Assembly (NCBI GenBank): GCA_005792225.1
Contig: SXSP01000195.1
Location: 1-5,438 of the forward strand
Length of the DNA: 5,438 nucleotides
Source: Bdellovibrionales bacterium
GTDB taxonomy: Bacteria > Bdellovibrionota > Bdellovibrionia > Bdellovibrionales > JAMPXM01
Direction of reading: 5' to 3'
Within the stretch, counting starts at the first letter, position 1; each line of letters starts with the position of its first letter. Shown here piece after piece: positions 1 through 5,438 of the stretch. The translations under genes were made by a program, and so were the position numbers. The notes beneath the pieces were generated by a model. The model ran no database searches. It had not been told where the DNA came from and worked only from the letters and a program-made list of their open reading frames with translations.

Positions 1-1140
1 GAGCTTCGCATCGACAGCGTGGGTGATACGAATGTCGAGTGCACGGTGGTCTTCGGTGGCACATTAAAAGATCGAAAGGGCATGAACATTCCCGGGGGCG
101 AGCTCGCGGTCGAATGCATGACCGAAAAAGATCTGCGCGATCTCGAGTTCGGCCTCGCCAACGGCGTCGACTACGTCGCGCTCAGCTTCGTTCGCAAGGG
201 CGACGATATCCGCCAGCTTCAAGACATCATCAAGCGCAAGGCTCCGGGCACGCGGATCGTGGCGAAGATCGAGATGCTCGAGGCGCTCGACAATTTGGAA
301 GAAATCGTGCGACTGAGCGACGCCGTCATGGTCGCGCGCGGCGACTTAGCCGTTGAAGTCGGGCAGACGCGATTGCCGCAAATTCAAAAGCAAATCGTTC
401 AGCTCTGTAACCGGATCGGTTGCCCCGTTATCACGGCGACCCAGATGCTTGACTCGATGATCGGAAACCCGCGGCCCACGCGAGCGGAAATCACCGACGT
501 CGCCAATGCCGTTCTCGACGGATCCGACGCGCTCATGCTCTCCGCCGAAAGTGCGAGCGGTAAATATCCGTTTAAGAGTATTCAGACGATGCACGAGATC
601 ATCCTCGAGGTCGAGCGGAACGGCGATTACTACTACAACATGACCCTTGAATCGGAGTTCTTCTCGGTGGCCGAGGCGATCGGAGCGGCGGCGAGCCTGA
701 CCGCTTTGAAACTGAATGCGTCGGCCATTGTGTGTTTGACGACATCGGGACGCACAGCTTCGATCATTTCGAGCTTCCGGCCTAAGGCGAGAATTATCGC
801 GGTGACGCACATCCTGCCGACCCTCAACCGGCTCGAGCTCGTTTGGGGAATCCAAACGCTCACCATCAAGCCGTACACGGATTCTGATCAAGCCATGAGC
901 CAGATCGAAGAAATGTTGATCAAGTACGGGCTGGTGAAGACGGGTGACAAGGTCATCTTGACGCTCGGAGTTCCGGTCCTGGAGCGCGGGAAGACAAACG
1001 CACTCCGCGTTTACACCGTCGGACGCGAAGATGTGAAGCGCCTACATGAGACGGATCTTCCGCTTCGTTGTAAGGATCTGGCGCTGCCGCCGGCGCGAGT
1101 TGAGGCGCAGTCTCGTCCCGCGACTACGGATAAGGCTTAA
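1..1140 (+). CDS. pyk: Pyruvate kinase, C-terminal 379 residues (5' end outside window)
   Basis: Last step of glycolysis in the cytosol: phosphoenolpyruvate plus ADP to pyruvate plus ATP. The reading frame is open from base 1, so the true start lies to the left; the GTG at 19 is internal. Numbering from base 1, the end of the B domain reads into KGMNIPGG (26-33), followed by the barrel motifs: KIE (89-91, catalytic Lys and metal-binding Glu), ARGDLAVEVG (112-121, metal-binding Asp115), VITATQMLDSM (143-153, with Thr146) and NPRPTRAE (156-163). LSAESASGKYP (180-190) stands where most family members have LSGETAAGKYP. The C-terminal allosteric domain follows (about 217-340). Known members are about 470-480 residues, so roughly 120 are missing. 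The stretch after Arg113-Gly-Asp (EVG..LP.IQK) looks more PykA-like than PykF-like. An atypical tail of about 39 residues follows the usual end. The gene is convergent with its right neighbour, with 9 bases between. Confidence 0.97.
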   Translation, partial: ELRIDSVGDTNVECTVVFGGTLKDRKGMNIPGGELAVECMTEKDLRDLEFGLANGVDYVALSFVRKGDDIRQLQDIIKRKAPGTRIVAKIEMLEALDNLEEIVRLSDAVMVARGDLAVEVGQTRLPQIQKQIVQLCNRIGCPVITATQMLDSMIGNPRPTRAEITDVANAVLDGSDALMLSAESASGKYPFKSIQTMHEIILEVERNGDYYYNMTLESEFFSVAEAIGAAASLTALKLNASAIVCLTTSGRTASIISSFRPKARIIAVTHILPTLNRLELVWGIQTLTIKPYTDSDQAMSQIEEMLIKYGLVKTGDKVILTLGVPVLERGKTNALRVYTVGREDVKRLHETDLPLRCKDLALPPARVEAQSRPATTDKA

Positions 1141-1149
1141 GAGAGAGAT

Positions 1150-2160
1150 TCAGGGGCGCTGCACTTTCTTGCAAGCGTAGACGAGCTCCCAAATCGGGTG
1201 CATCGCCTCGAGTTCTTTCAGGTGAAAGGAGACGGCGATGCCTCCTTCAATCGACATTTTCTCCGAAATCACTTTTTTCTCGGCCAGTGAATTCACGTCA
1301 TCCGTGCTGAACGCGAAGTTGAGATCTTTCATCGCGTCGGCTTGCATGGTGGTGAGGTTCACCTTCACTTCGCCCTTGTGGTTAGGCGTTTCGCGGTTGC
1401 CGTAGAAAACCAGGGCCTTCATTGGCTTTAACTCTTTTTCTTCGATTTCCACGCGCTTTTCTTCAGGCTTGAAGAGCCACTCCGTGTAGACGTCGCAGAA
1501 ACGCACGAGAAAGTCGGCGTTAAAGACCGTAATTTTTTGTTTACCTTCGCCGAGGTCTTCGACCTTCATGTATCCCATGCTCTCAAGCAGAGCCATCATG
1601 CGTTCCATTTTTGCGGTCGGCATCTGAAAGACTTGAATCGTATAGCGGCGCAGAGTGTGCTGACTGACGACGAGACCCTCAGGCGTTTTTTCGCCGTAGC
1701 GTGAAGCGACGAGTCCGAGTATTCCCACGAGGCGCGTGGCCGTGTGGGGAGGGAAGTAGACCGTTTCTTCTTCGCCAGCTTTTTCGAGGTTTTTGATCTT
1801 CGTGTTCGCGTTTCGAAGGTGCGTATTCACGGTGCGAACGATCGCCTTCAGCCACTCGGGAAATGTCTTGAATTGTGCGTTGAGCGATTTAAATGGAAGC
1901 TCGATCAGCACGGAATCTTGAACGGCCTTGGCGCCCGCCGAGCGCGGCTTGTTGTCGAAGAAGGCCATCTCACCCAGCATGTCGCCGGGGCCGAGCTCGG
2001 CCAGAGTGATCTCGGATGAACCCTTCGATTTGGTGATCGCAATTTTTCCGGACTTGATGACGTACATCGACTCCGACGGGTCGTTTTCCCGAAAGAGGAT
2101 GTCGTTTTTCTTCAAGTTCTTGAGACCGCTCACGGCTGAAAAGGTCCTTTGATAAATCAA
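1150..2160 (-). CDS. Crp-like cyclic-nucleotide-binding protein with two winged-helix-like units
   Basis: Probably a cytosolic nucleotide-responsive regulator. Residues about 13-110 form a cyclic-nucleotide-binding beta-roll: DILFREND (20-27), MYVIKSGKI (32-40), and the phosphate-binding cassette LGEMAFFDNKPRSA (62-75), which keeps Glu64 and Arg73 needed for cyclic nucleotide contact in the family. A helix (about 102-128) follows, as in Crp. Residues 143-230 look like a Crp-type winged helix: VFQMPTAKMERMMALLESMG (177-196) matches the helix-turn-helix spacing of Crp/Fnr proteins, though the sequence is diverged. Residues 246-336 repeat the same pattern (see findings), making the protein about 100 residues longer than Crp (about 210-230). 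The start is uncertain: the TTG at 2160 is the longest form, limited by an in-frame stop just upstream. The GTG at 2133 has a better ribosome site, and starting there would still keep the whole domain. DNA binding and the ligand are inferred. Confidence 0.85.
   Translation of the reverse strand: MIYQRTFSAVSGLKNLKKNDILFRENDPSESMYVIKSGKIAITKSKGSSEITLAELGPGDMLGEMAFFDNKPRSAGAKAVQDSVLIELPFKSLNAQFKTFPEWLKAIVRTVNTHLRNANTKIKNLEKAGEEETVYFPPHTATRLVGILGLVASRYGEKTPEGLVVSQHTLRRYTIQVFQMPTAKMERMMALLESMGYMKVEDLGEGKQKITVFNADFLVRFCDVYTEWLFKPEEKRVEIEEKELKPMKALVFYGNRETPNHKGEVKVNLTTMQADAMKDLNFAFSTDDVNSLAEKKVISEKMSIEGGIAVSFHLKELEAMHPIWELVYACKKVQRP
2131..2150 (-). promoter_or_regulatory. Ribosome binding site and alternative GTG start of the Crp-like gene
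   Basis: On the minus strand AAAGGA (2150-2145) precedes GTG (2133-2131) by 11 bases. The TTG at 2160 has only a weak GAG-type match upstream. With the candidate -10 box at 2177-2172, transcription would begin near 2165. That leaves almost no leader for the TTG but about 32 bases for the GTG. This favours the GTG start, but the 11-base spacing is longer than ideal, so it remains open. Confidence 0.45.
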
Positions 2161-2171
2161 GCTGCCATCTC

Positions 2172-2200
2172 ATTATCGGGCCGACCGAGATGAAACTCGA
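2172..2200 (-). promoter_or_regulatory. Candidate sigma70-type promoter for the Crp-like gene
   Basis: On the minus strand GATAAT (2177-2172) matches the TATAAT consensus at five of six positions. TCGAGT (2200-2195) lies 17 bases upstream and matches TTGACA at only three of six, inside the palindrome ACTCGAGT (2195-2202). The position fits a short leader to the downstream gene. This is pattern matching only; the -35 is weak. Confidence 0.35.
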
Positions 2201-2223
2201 GTCTAGTGAACTCCGTAGGTTTA

Positions 2224-2252
2224 CTGACCCGCCCAAGGTCGGGTCGTGTAAA
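2224..2252 (+). promoter_or_regulatory. Candidate sigma70-type promoter for the glycosyltransferase gene
   Basis: CTGACC (2224-2229, four of six to TTGACA) and TGTAAA (2247-2252, four of six to TATAAT) are separated by exactly 17 bases. A start near 2259 would give a leader of about 25 bases holding the ribosome site at 2272-2277. Each box is moderate alone; the spacing and position support the call. A perfect dyad fills the spacer. Confidence 0.35.
2226..2245. repeat. Perfect 6-bp inverted repeat, possible operator
   Basis: GACCCG (2226-2231) and CGGGTC (2240-2245) are perfect inverted copies with an 8-base centre. The element overlaps the -35 box and fills the -35/-10 spacer of the candidate rightward promoter, where a bound repressor would block polymerase. 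It does not resemble the Crp site (TGTGA-N6-TCACA). As RNA it could fold, but no T-run follows, so a terminator is unlikely. The dyad is seen directly; operator function is inferred. Confidence 0.4.
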
Positions 2253-2271
2253 ACTTTGGAACAATCCGTCC

Positions 2272-2277
2272 GAAGAG
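2272..2277 (+). promoter_or_regulatory. Ribosome binding site that sets the glycosyltransferase start
   Basis: GAAGAG lies six bases before the ATG at 2284. The same frame stays open back to a GTG at 2206, which would add 26 residues with no family resemblance and would run through the candidate promoter and dyad. The ATG places the conserved VAVIIPCFNEE strand right at the N-terminus, as usual for this family, so 2284 is preferred. Confidence 0.6.
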
Positions 2278-2283
2278 AATGAC

Positions 2284-3252
2284 ATGCACGAGGTCGCGGT
2301 CATTATTCCCTGCTTCAACGAAGAGCTCACGATCGCAAAGGTCGTCCACGATGCTCGCCGTGCGCTTCCCGAGGCCCGCATCTACGTCTTCGATAACAAC
2401 TCCACCGATCGAACCGCAGACGAAGCACGCACCGCCGGTGCGGAAGTCATCCATTCACCGCGCCAGGGGAAGGGGCACGTCGTGCGACACGCCTTTCGCG
2501 TCGTTGATGCCGATGTGATTGTGATGGTGGATGGCGACGACACCTACCCCATGGATGAAGCGCCCAAACTTGTCTCGCTCGTTCTCGCGGAAAACTACGA
2601 TATGGTGGTGGGAACGCGTCTGTCCCATTTTTCAGCCGAGGCTTTTCGTAAGTTTCATCTCTTCGGCAACCGCTTTCTATCTCGCACGGTGAGTTCTTTT
2701 TTCGGTCAAGAGGTGAGTGATATGCTCTCGGGCTTCCGAGCGTTTTCACGCGCTTTCGTAGAACAAGTTCCGCTTCACTCCGGCGGCTTCGAGATCGAGA
2801 CCGATCTCACTCTCCAGGCGATCTCAAAAAATTACTCGATTTGCGAAACGCCTATCGCGTACCGCCATCGGCCGGAGGGAAGCTTTTCGAAGCTAAAAAC
2901 GTTCGATGATGGATTCTTGATCTTAAAGTTCATTTTCAGATTAGTCCGTGACTATAAACCTTTGCAGTTTTTCTCGGTCCTCGCGACACTTTGCGTTTGT
3001 CTGGGCCTCATAGCCGGGTGGGCGCCGGTTCGGGATTTTGTTCTTCACGCCTACGTTTACACAGTTCCTCGCGCGATTCTCGCTGCCGCGCTCATGCTCC
3101 TCGGAACCGTTCTGTTCGGAGTCGGACTCATTCTTGACTCACAAAACCGTCACTTCGCCGAACAGTTCACGGGAATGCAAAAGTTGAGTGAGAGAGCACG
3201 ACGCGAACGAGAGCGTGCCGAAAAATCTGCCAACGGTCGCCGGGCGGCTTGA
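2284..3252 (+). CDS. Family 2 glycosyltransferase, polyprenyl-phosphate-sugar synthase type
   Basis: Likely transfers a sugar from a nucleotide-sugar to a polyprenyl phosphate at the cytoplasmic face of the inner membrane, as Dpm1-like enzymes do. The 322-residue protein opens with the GT-A strand VAVIIPCFNEE (4-14). Next come FDNNSTDRT (36-44, nucleotide binding), QGKGHVVRHAF (61-71) and VDGDDTYP (82-89), the DXD-type metal site. SDMLSGFRAFSR (145-156) and the acceptor-loop motif RPEGSFSKLKTFDDG (196-210) are typical of DPM/GtrB-like members. Two hydrophobic helices (about 227-248 and 263-285) anchor the C-terminus, followed by a charged, Arg/Glu-rich tail (about 299-320). The gene is divergent from the Crp-like gene and convergent with the TMTC-like gene, ending 20 bases before that gene's stop. 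The fold and enzyme class are firm. The sugar is not readable: mannose is suggested by the neighbour, and glucose or another hexose is possible. Confidence 0.88.
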   Translation: MHEVAVIIPCFNEELTIAKVVHDARRALPEARIYVFDNNSTDRTADEARTAGAEVIHSPRQGKGHVVRHAFRVVDADVIVMVDGDDTYPMDEAPKLVSLVLAENYDMVVGTRLSHFSAEAFRKFHLFGNRFLSRTVSSFFGQEVSDMLSGFRAFSRAFVEQVPLHSGGFEIETDLTLQAISKNYSICETPIAYRHRPEGSFSKLKTFDDGFLILKFIFRLVRDYKPLQFFSVLATLCVCLGLIAGWAPVRDFVLHAYVYTVPRAILAAALMLLGTVLFGVGLILDSQNRHFAEQFTGMQKLSERARRERERAEKSANGRRAA

Positions 3253-3272
3253 ATCAACAGGCTGAACACCAT

Positions 3273-4847
3273 TTAGAGGCCTAGCTTTCGCCTCGCCTCG
3301 TGAAATTTATCGAAATACATCTTCGCTTCCGCTTCGTTTCCCCGAGCTTTCGCAATTTCGAAGAGTTTTCCGTAGGCGTGGTAAAAATCAGGATTGATCT
3401 CAAGCGCTCGGTGGAGATGTTTGAGTGCTTCGGGCAAATTGTTCCGCTCTAAGAACAGGAGTGCAAGATTGTAGCGAGTCTGCGGGTACTCGTCGGCAAT
3501 TTCGATGGCACGTAAGTAGTGCTTCATCGCGCGCTCGTCGTCTTTTTGGTCGCCATACGCAATGGCGATGTTGTTGTGAATTCGCGGCGACTGATCGTTG
3601 TAGCGGAGGATGTTCGAGTAAAACTCGATCGGAGTCCGCCAGACTCGGTTTTGCATGTAGGTGGCGCCCCCGAGCGCGAATGCGCAGAGACCTACCGTGC
3701 ATCCCAAGACGATTTGCATACGCCGCCCTTCAACGACGCGTCCGACACTCTCCGCGCTCCCGATGATGAGCCCGATGGAAGGTAGGTACATCCAGTGCTC
3801 AAGAAAAAACGCGTTCACCGGAATCAGGATACCGGTGTGCGGGACGTGAGCGGCCCAGAACCAGAGGATGCCCCACGCGAGCGCATGGCCGCGCCGGCCT
3901 CGGCTCCACACGAGCTGCGCGAACGTGCCGAGCGCCAATCCGAGGCCCGTCAATACCGGGAAGAACGTAAACTCGGTAAACACCGGAAAGCGCCTCTCCA
4001 TGTGAAGGTCTCGCGGGAAAATCAAAAGCTCTAAATACGAGGGGAGAGTGGCGAAAAACGTATACAGCCGCACCGAGAAATTTTCGGTGTAGATGTTCGC
4101 GGTCCGGTAGAACGTAAAGCTCTCGTCGAAATCAAGAATGGTTTTGCGCGCGATCAAATAAAGAATGGCCATCATCCAGAGGGGAGTAGTGAATACGTAA
4201 GAGCGCCAACTCAACGGGCGCTCCGCGGTCGCAAACCGGCAGGCAACTGCCAACGCCGGAAAAACGATGGCGGCCTCTTTCGATAAAAGGCCCGCCGCAA
4301 AGAAGAAGGTCGCGAGCAGTCCGCGGCGCCAGGAGAAACTTGGAAAGAGAGCGATGCACCCGAGTAAACAAAAAAGCGTATAGAGAGGATCGGCGGTGGC
4401 GCTCATGTAAGTGACGGCTTCCGTGTGCACGGGGTGAAGCGCCCAAAGGAGACTTGCCGCGAAGGTCGCCTTTTGACCAAATCCGAGCCGCTGCCCGAGG
4501 ATCATGAGAAGGCATGAGTTCACCGCGTGGTACGTGACGTTCAGAAGGTGAAAACCAAAAGTCGATAGCCCAAAGATTTGAAACACGAAAAGGTAAGAGA
4601 CAGTTTGCAAGGGCCTGTAGAATGAATCCACGCCGCCTGCGCCCGTCGTGGAACTTGCGCGAAAGATGTCGAAGAAGCTCGACCAGCTCCGCAGAAAAGC
4701 GTTCTTTTGAATCAGGAATTCGTCATCGAAGAGAAACTCGTTCGAAAAGCAATTCGCGTACGCGATAAAAACGCTCACGACGAGGACTGCATAAAGCATC
4801 CACGGTCGCCAAAAAACTGCGGCCTGCTGCGAATTGGATTGCGCCAT
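3273..4847 (-). CDS. TMTC-like polytopic membrane protein with C-terminal TPRs (putative GT-C glycosyltransferase)
   Basis: A 524-residue membrane protein with about 10-12 hydrophobic segments between residues 15 and 396, then TPRs. It matches the TMTC/GT-C pattern. The first loop carries FLFDDEFLIQKN (38-49), with the acidic pair Asp41-Asp42 where GT-C enzymes have their catalytic acidic residues. Further matches are YRPLQTVSYLF (78-88), GFHLLNVTYHAVNSCLL (98-114), HPVHTEAVTYMSATADPLY (138-156), LSKEAAIVFP (188-197) and EHWMYLPSIG (350-359). Three TPRs follow at about 422-455, 456-489 and 490-523. In animals TMTC1-4 transfer mannose from dolichol-phosphate-mannose to cadherins; bacterial homologues are mostly uncharacterised. 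By analogy the TPRs would face the periplasm. The ATG at 4847 is the only start available: an in-frame TAG lies at 4883-4881 with no start codon between. Its ribosome site is poor. It lies 47 bases downstream of the CoA-transferase gene with no terminator seen, so co-transcription is possible. Confidence 0.85.
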   Translation of the reverse strand: MAQSNSQQAAVFWRPWMLYAVLVVSVFIAYANCFSNEFLFDDEFLIQKNAFLRSWSSFFDIFRASSTTGAGGVDSFYRPLQTVSYLFVFQIFGLSTFGFHLLNVTYHAVNSCLLMILGQRLGFGQKATFAASLLWALHPVHTEAVTYMSATADPLYTLFCLLGCIALFPSFSWRRGLLATFFFAAGLLSKEAAIVFPALAVACRFATAERPLSWRSYVFTTPLWMMAILYLIARKTILDFDESFTFYRTANIYTENFSVRLYTFFATLPSYLELLIFPRDLHMERRFPVFTEFTFFPVLTGLGLALGTFAQLVWSRGRRGHALAWGILWFWAAHVPHTGILIPVNAFFLEHWMYLPSIGLIIGSAESVGRVVEGRRMQIVLGCTVGLCAFALGGATYMQNRVWRTPIEFYSNILRYNDQSPRIHNNIAIAYGDQKDDERAMKHYLRAIEIADEYPQTRYNLALLFLERNNLPEALKHLHRALEINPDFYHAYGKLFEIAKARGNEAEAKMYFDKFHEARRKLGL

Positions 4848-4880
4848 CGCTTCAAGGATAGCGAACTCGCAGAGGCCTGG

Positions 4881-4897
4881 CTAAGGACTAAGGACTA
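4881..4897. repeat. 7-bp tandem repeat over the CoA-transferase stop codon
   Basis: CTAAGGA occurs twice in tandem and is followed by a third CTA. On the minus strand this gives TAG three times at 7-base intervals (4897-4895, 4890-4888, 4883-4881), so each lies in a different reading frame. The first is the stop codon of the CoA-transferase gene; the last is the in-frame stop just upstream of the TMTC-like gene. The repeat is exact but short; it may be chance or replication slippage. Confidence 0.75.
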
Positions 4898-5438
4898 GAA
4901 TGACATCGGTTTCGCGTTCGCCGCGATCTCCACGGGCGCACCGGTCGCGCGTACGACTTGATCGGGCGTGAGATCCGGCGCCCATTCAAGGAGCCGGAAT
5001 CCCTCGCCGGGGATCACGTCAAGAACGCCGTAATCGCTCACGATGCGATCGATGCACTTCTTGCCGGTCAGGGGGAGCGTGCACTTTTTTAGAAGCTTCG
5101 GAGATCCGTCTTTAGCCGCGTGCTGCATGGCCACGATCACGCGTCGAGCGCCGGCGACGAGATCCATCGCTCCGCCCATTCCCTTAATCATTTTTCCGGG
5201 CACCATCCAGTTTGCGATGTCACCGTTCATATCGACTTCCATCGCTCCGAGAACCGTCAGATCGATGTGACCTCCGCGGATCATCGCGAAGCTATCGGCG
5301 GACGAAAAGAAGCTCGCGCCCGGCATCGTCGTCACCGTTTGTTTACCGGCGTTGATGAGGTCAGGATCAACTTCGCTCTCTAGGGGAAAGGGGCCAAGCC
5401 CCAAGAGACCGTTTTCACTTTGTAACATAACGTTCATA
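4895..5438 (-). CDS. scoB: 3-oxoacid CoA-transferase, beta subunit (5' end outside window)
   Basis: Beta subunit of a succinyl-CoA:3-oxoacid (acetoacetate) CoA-transferase, a cytosolic enzyme that moves CoA between succinyl-CoA or acetyl-CoA and acetoacetate and links ketone-body or polyhydroxybutyrate breakdown to central metabolism. The visible 180 residues carry the catalytic motif [12 protein letters not shown] (7-18), whose Glu8 is the residue that forms the acyl-CoA intermediate in this family. Next come [13 protein letters not shown] (24-36), GAMEVD (64-69), [19 protein letters not shown] (76-94) and [11 protein letters not shown] (117-127), all close to ScoB/AtoA proteins. Members are about 210-220 residues, so some 35-40 N-terminal residues are missing. 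The ATG at 5437 is therefore internal (its residues align inside the family) and the real start lies beyond the right edge. The alpha subunit (scoA) is usually immediately upstream. Which CoA donor and acid are used cannot be read; AtoA or acetate CoA-transferase is the alternative. Confidence 0.95.
   Translation of the reverse strand, partial: MNVMLQSENGLLGLGPFPLESEVDPDLINAGKQTVTTMPGASFFSSADSFAMIRGGHIDLTVLGAMEVDMNGDIANWMVPGKMIKGMGGAMDLVAGARRVIVAMQHAAKDGSPKLLKKCTLPLTGKKCIDRIVSDYGVLDVIPGEGFRLLEWAPDLTPDQVVRATGAPVEIAANAKPMSF

Noticed and set aside
346..891. Long open frame on the minus strand inside pyruvate kinase (181 codons)
   Set aside because: It lies fully opposite a strongly conserved gene and its Arg-rich translation has no recognisable motif; it is a by-product of GC-rich codon use.
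2176..2242. CCGACC (2181-2186) and GGTCGG (2237-2242) as a paired operator
   Set aside because: Only six bases match and the flanks do not; this is expected by chance in GC-rich DNA.
2206..2283. GTG at 2206 as the start of the glycosyltransferase
   Set aside because: It would add 26 residues without family similarity, running through the candidate promoter and dyad. The ATG at 2284 has a well-placed GAAGAG.
2447..2749. Open frame of 100 codons opposite the glycosyltransferase
   Set aside because: It is antisense to the catalytic core of a conserved enzyme, has low-complexity Arg-rich content, and no ribosome site was seen.
3276..3294. Possible bidirectional terminator at the glycosyltransferase/TMTC junction
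   Set aside because: The stem is five base pairs with a nine-base loop and no T-run on either strand; it also overlaps coding sequence.
4132..4515. Open frame of 127 codons on the minus strand in another frame of the TMTC-like gene
   Set aside because: It overlaps a well-supported gene, is rich in Arg/Pro/Ser/His typical of frame-shifted reading, and shows no family features.
5435..5437. ATG at 5437 as the true start of the CoA-transferase beta subunit
   Set aside because: It would begin only seven residues before the catalytic Glu and delete the first strand-helix part that all family members have; the gene simply continues past the window edge.

Overview
The window holds five protein genes, three complete and two cut by the window edges, packed with very little intergenic space. 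It reads as ordinary chromosome from a moderately GC-rich Gram-negative bacterium. No mobile element, CRISPR array, tRNA, rRNA or phage gene was seen. The style of the cyclic-nucleotide-binding protein and the gene mix recall the Bdellovibrionota/deltaproteobacterial lineages. That placement is an impression from family resemblance and was not tested by any search.

Layout, left to right: (1) the C-terminal three quarters of a pyruvate kinase (+, 1-1140), running in from the left edge; (2) convergent with it, a 336-residue Crp-like protein (-, 1150-2160) with an N-terminal cyclic-nucleotide-binding domain and what look like two successive winged-helix units; (3) a 123-base divergent control region (2161-2283) with a candidate promoter on each strand and a perfect 6-bp dyad sitting exactly in the -35/-10 spacer of the rightward promoter; (4) a family 2 glycosyltransferase of the polyprenyl-phosphate-sugar synthase type with two C-terminal membrane helices (+, 2284-3252); (5) convergent with it, a TMTC-like polytopic membrane protein with three C-terminal TPRs (-, 3273-4847); (6) a 7-bp tandem repeat that carries TAG in all three frames (4881-4897); (7) the C-terminal part of the beta subunit of a 3-oxoacid CoA-transferase (-, 4895-5438), running off the right edge.

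Functionally, pyruvate kinase and the CoA-transferase are central metabolism (PEP to pyruvate; acetoacetate activation). The two middle genes make biochemical sense together: a Dpm1-like enzyme would charge a lipid carrier with a sugar, and a TMTC-like GT-C enzyme would use that lipid-linked sugar outside the membrane, possibly to glycosylate proteins. The regulator shares the divergent control region with the glycosyltransferase and is the obvious candidate to control it. These links are inference from gene family and position.

The points most worth a second look are the internal duplication in the Crp-like protein, the lipid-sugar synthase/TMTC pair, and the dyad inside the candidate promoter. 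I found nothing I would call a clearly new system.
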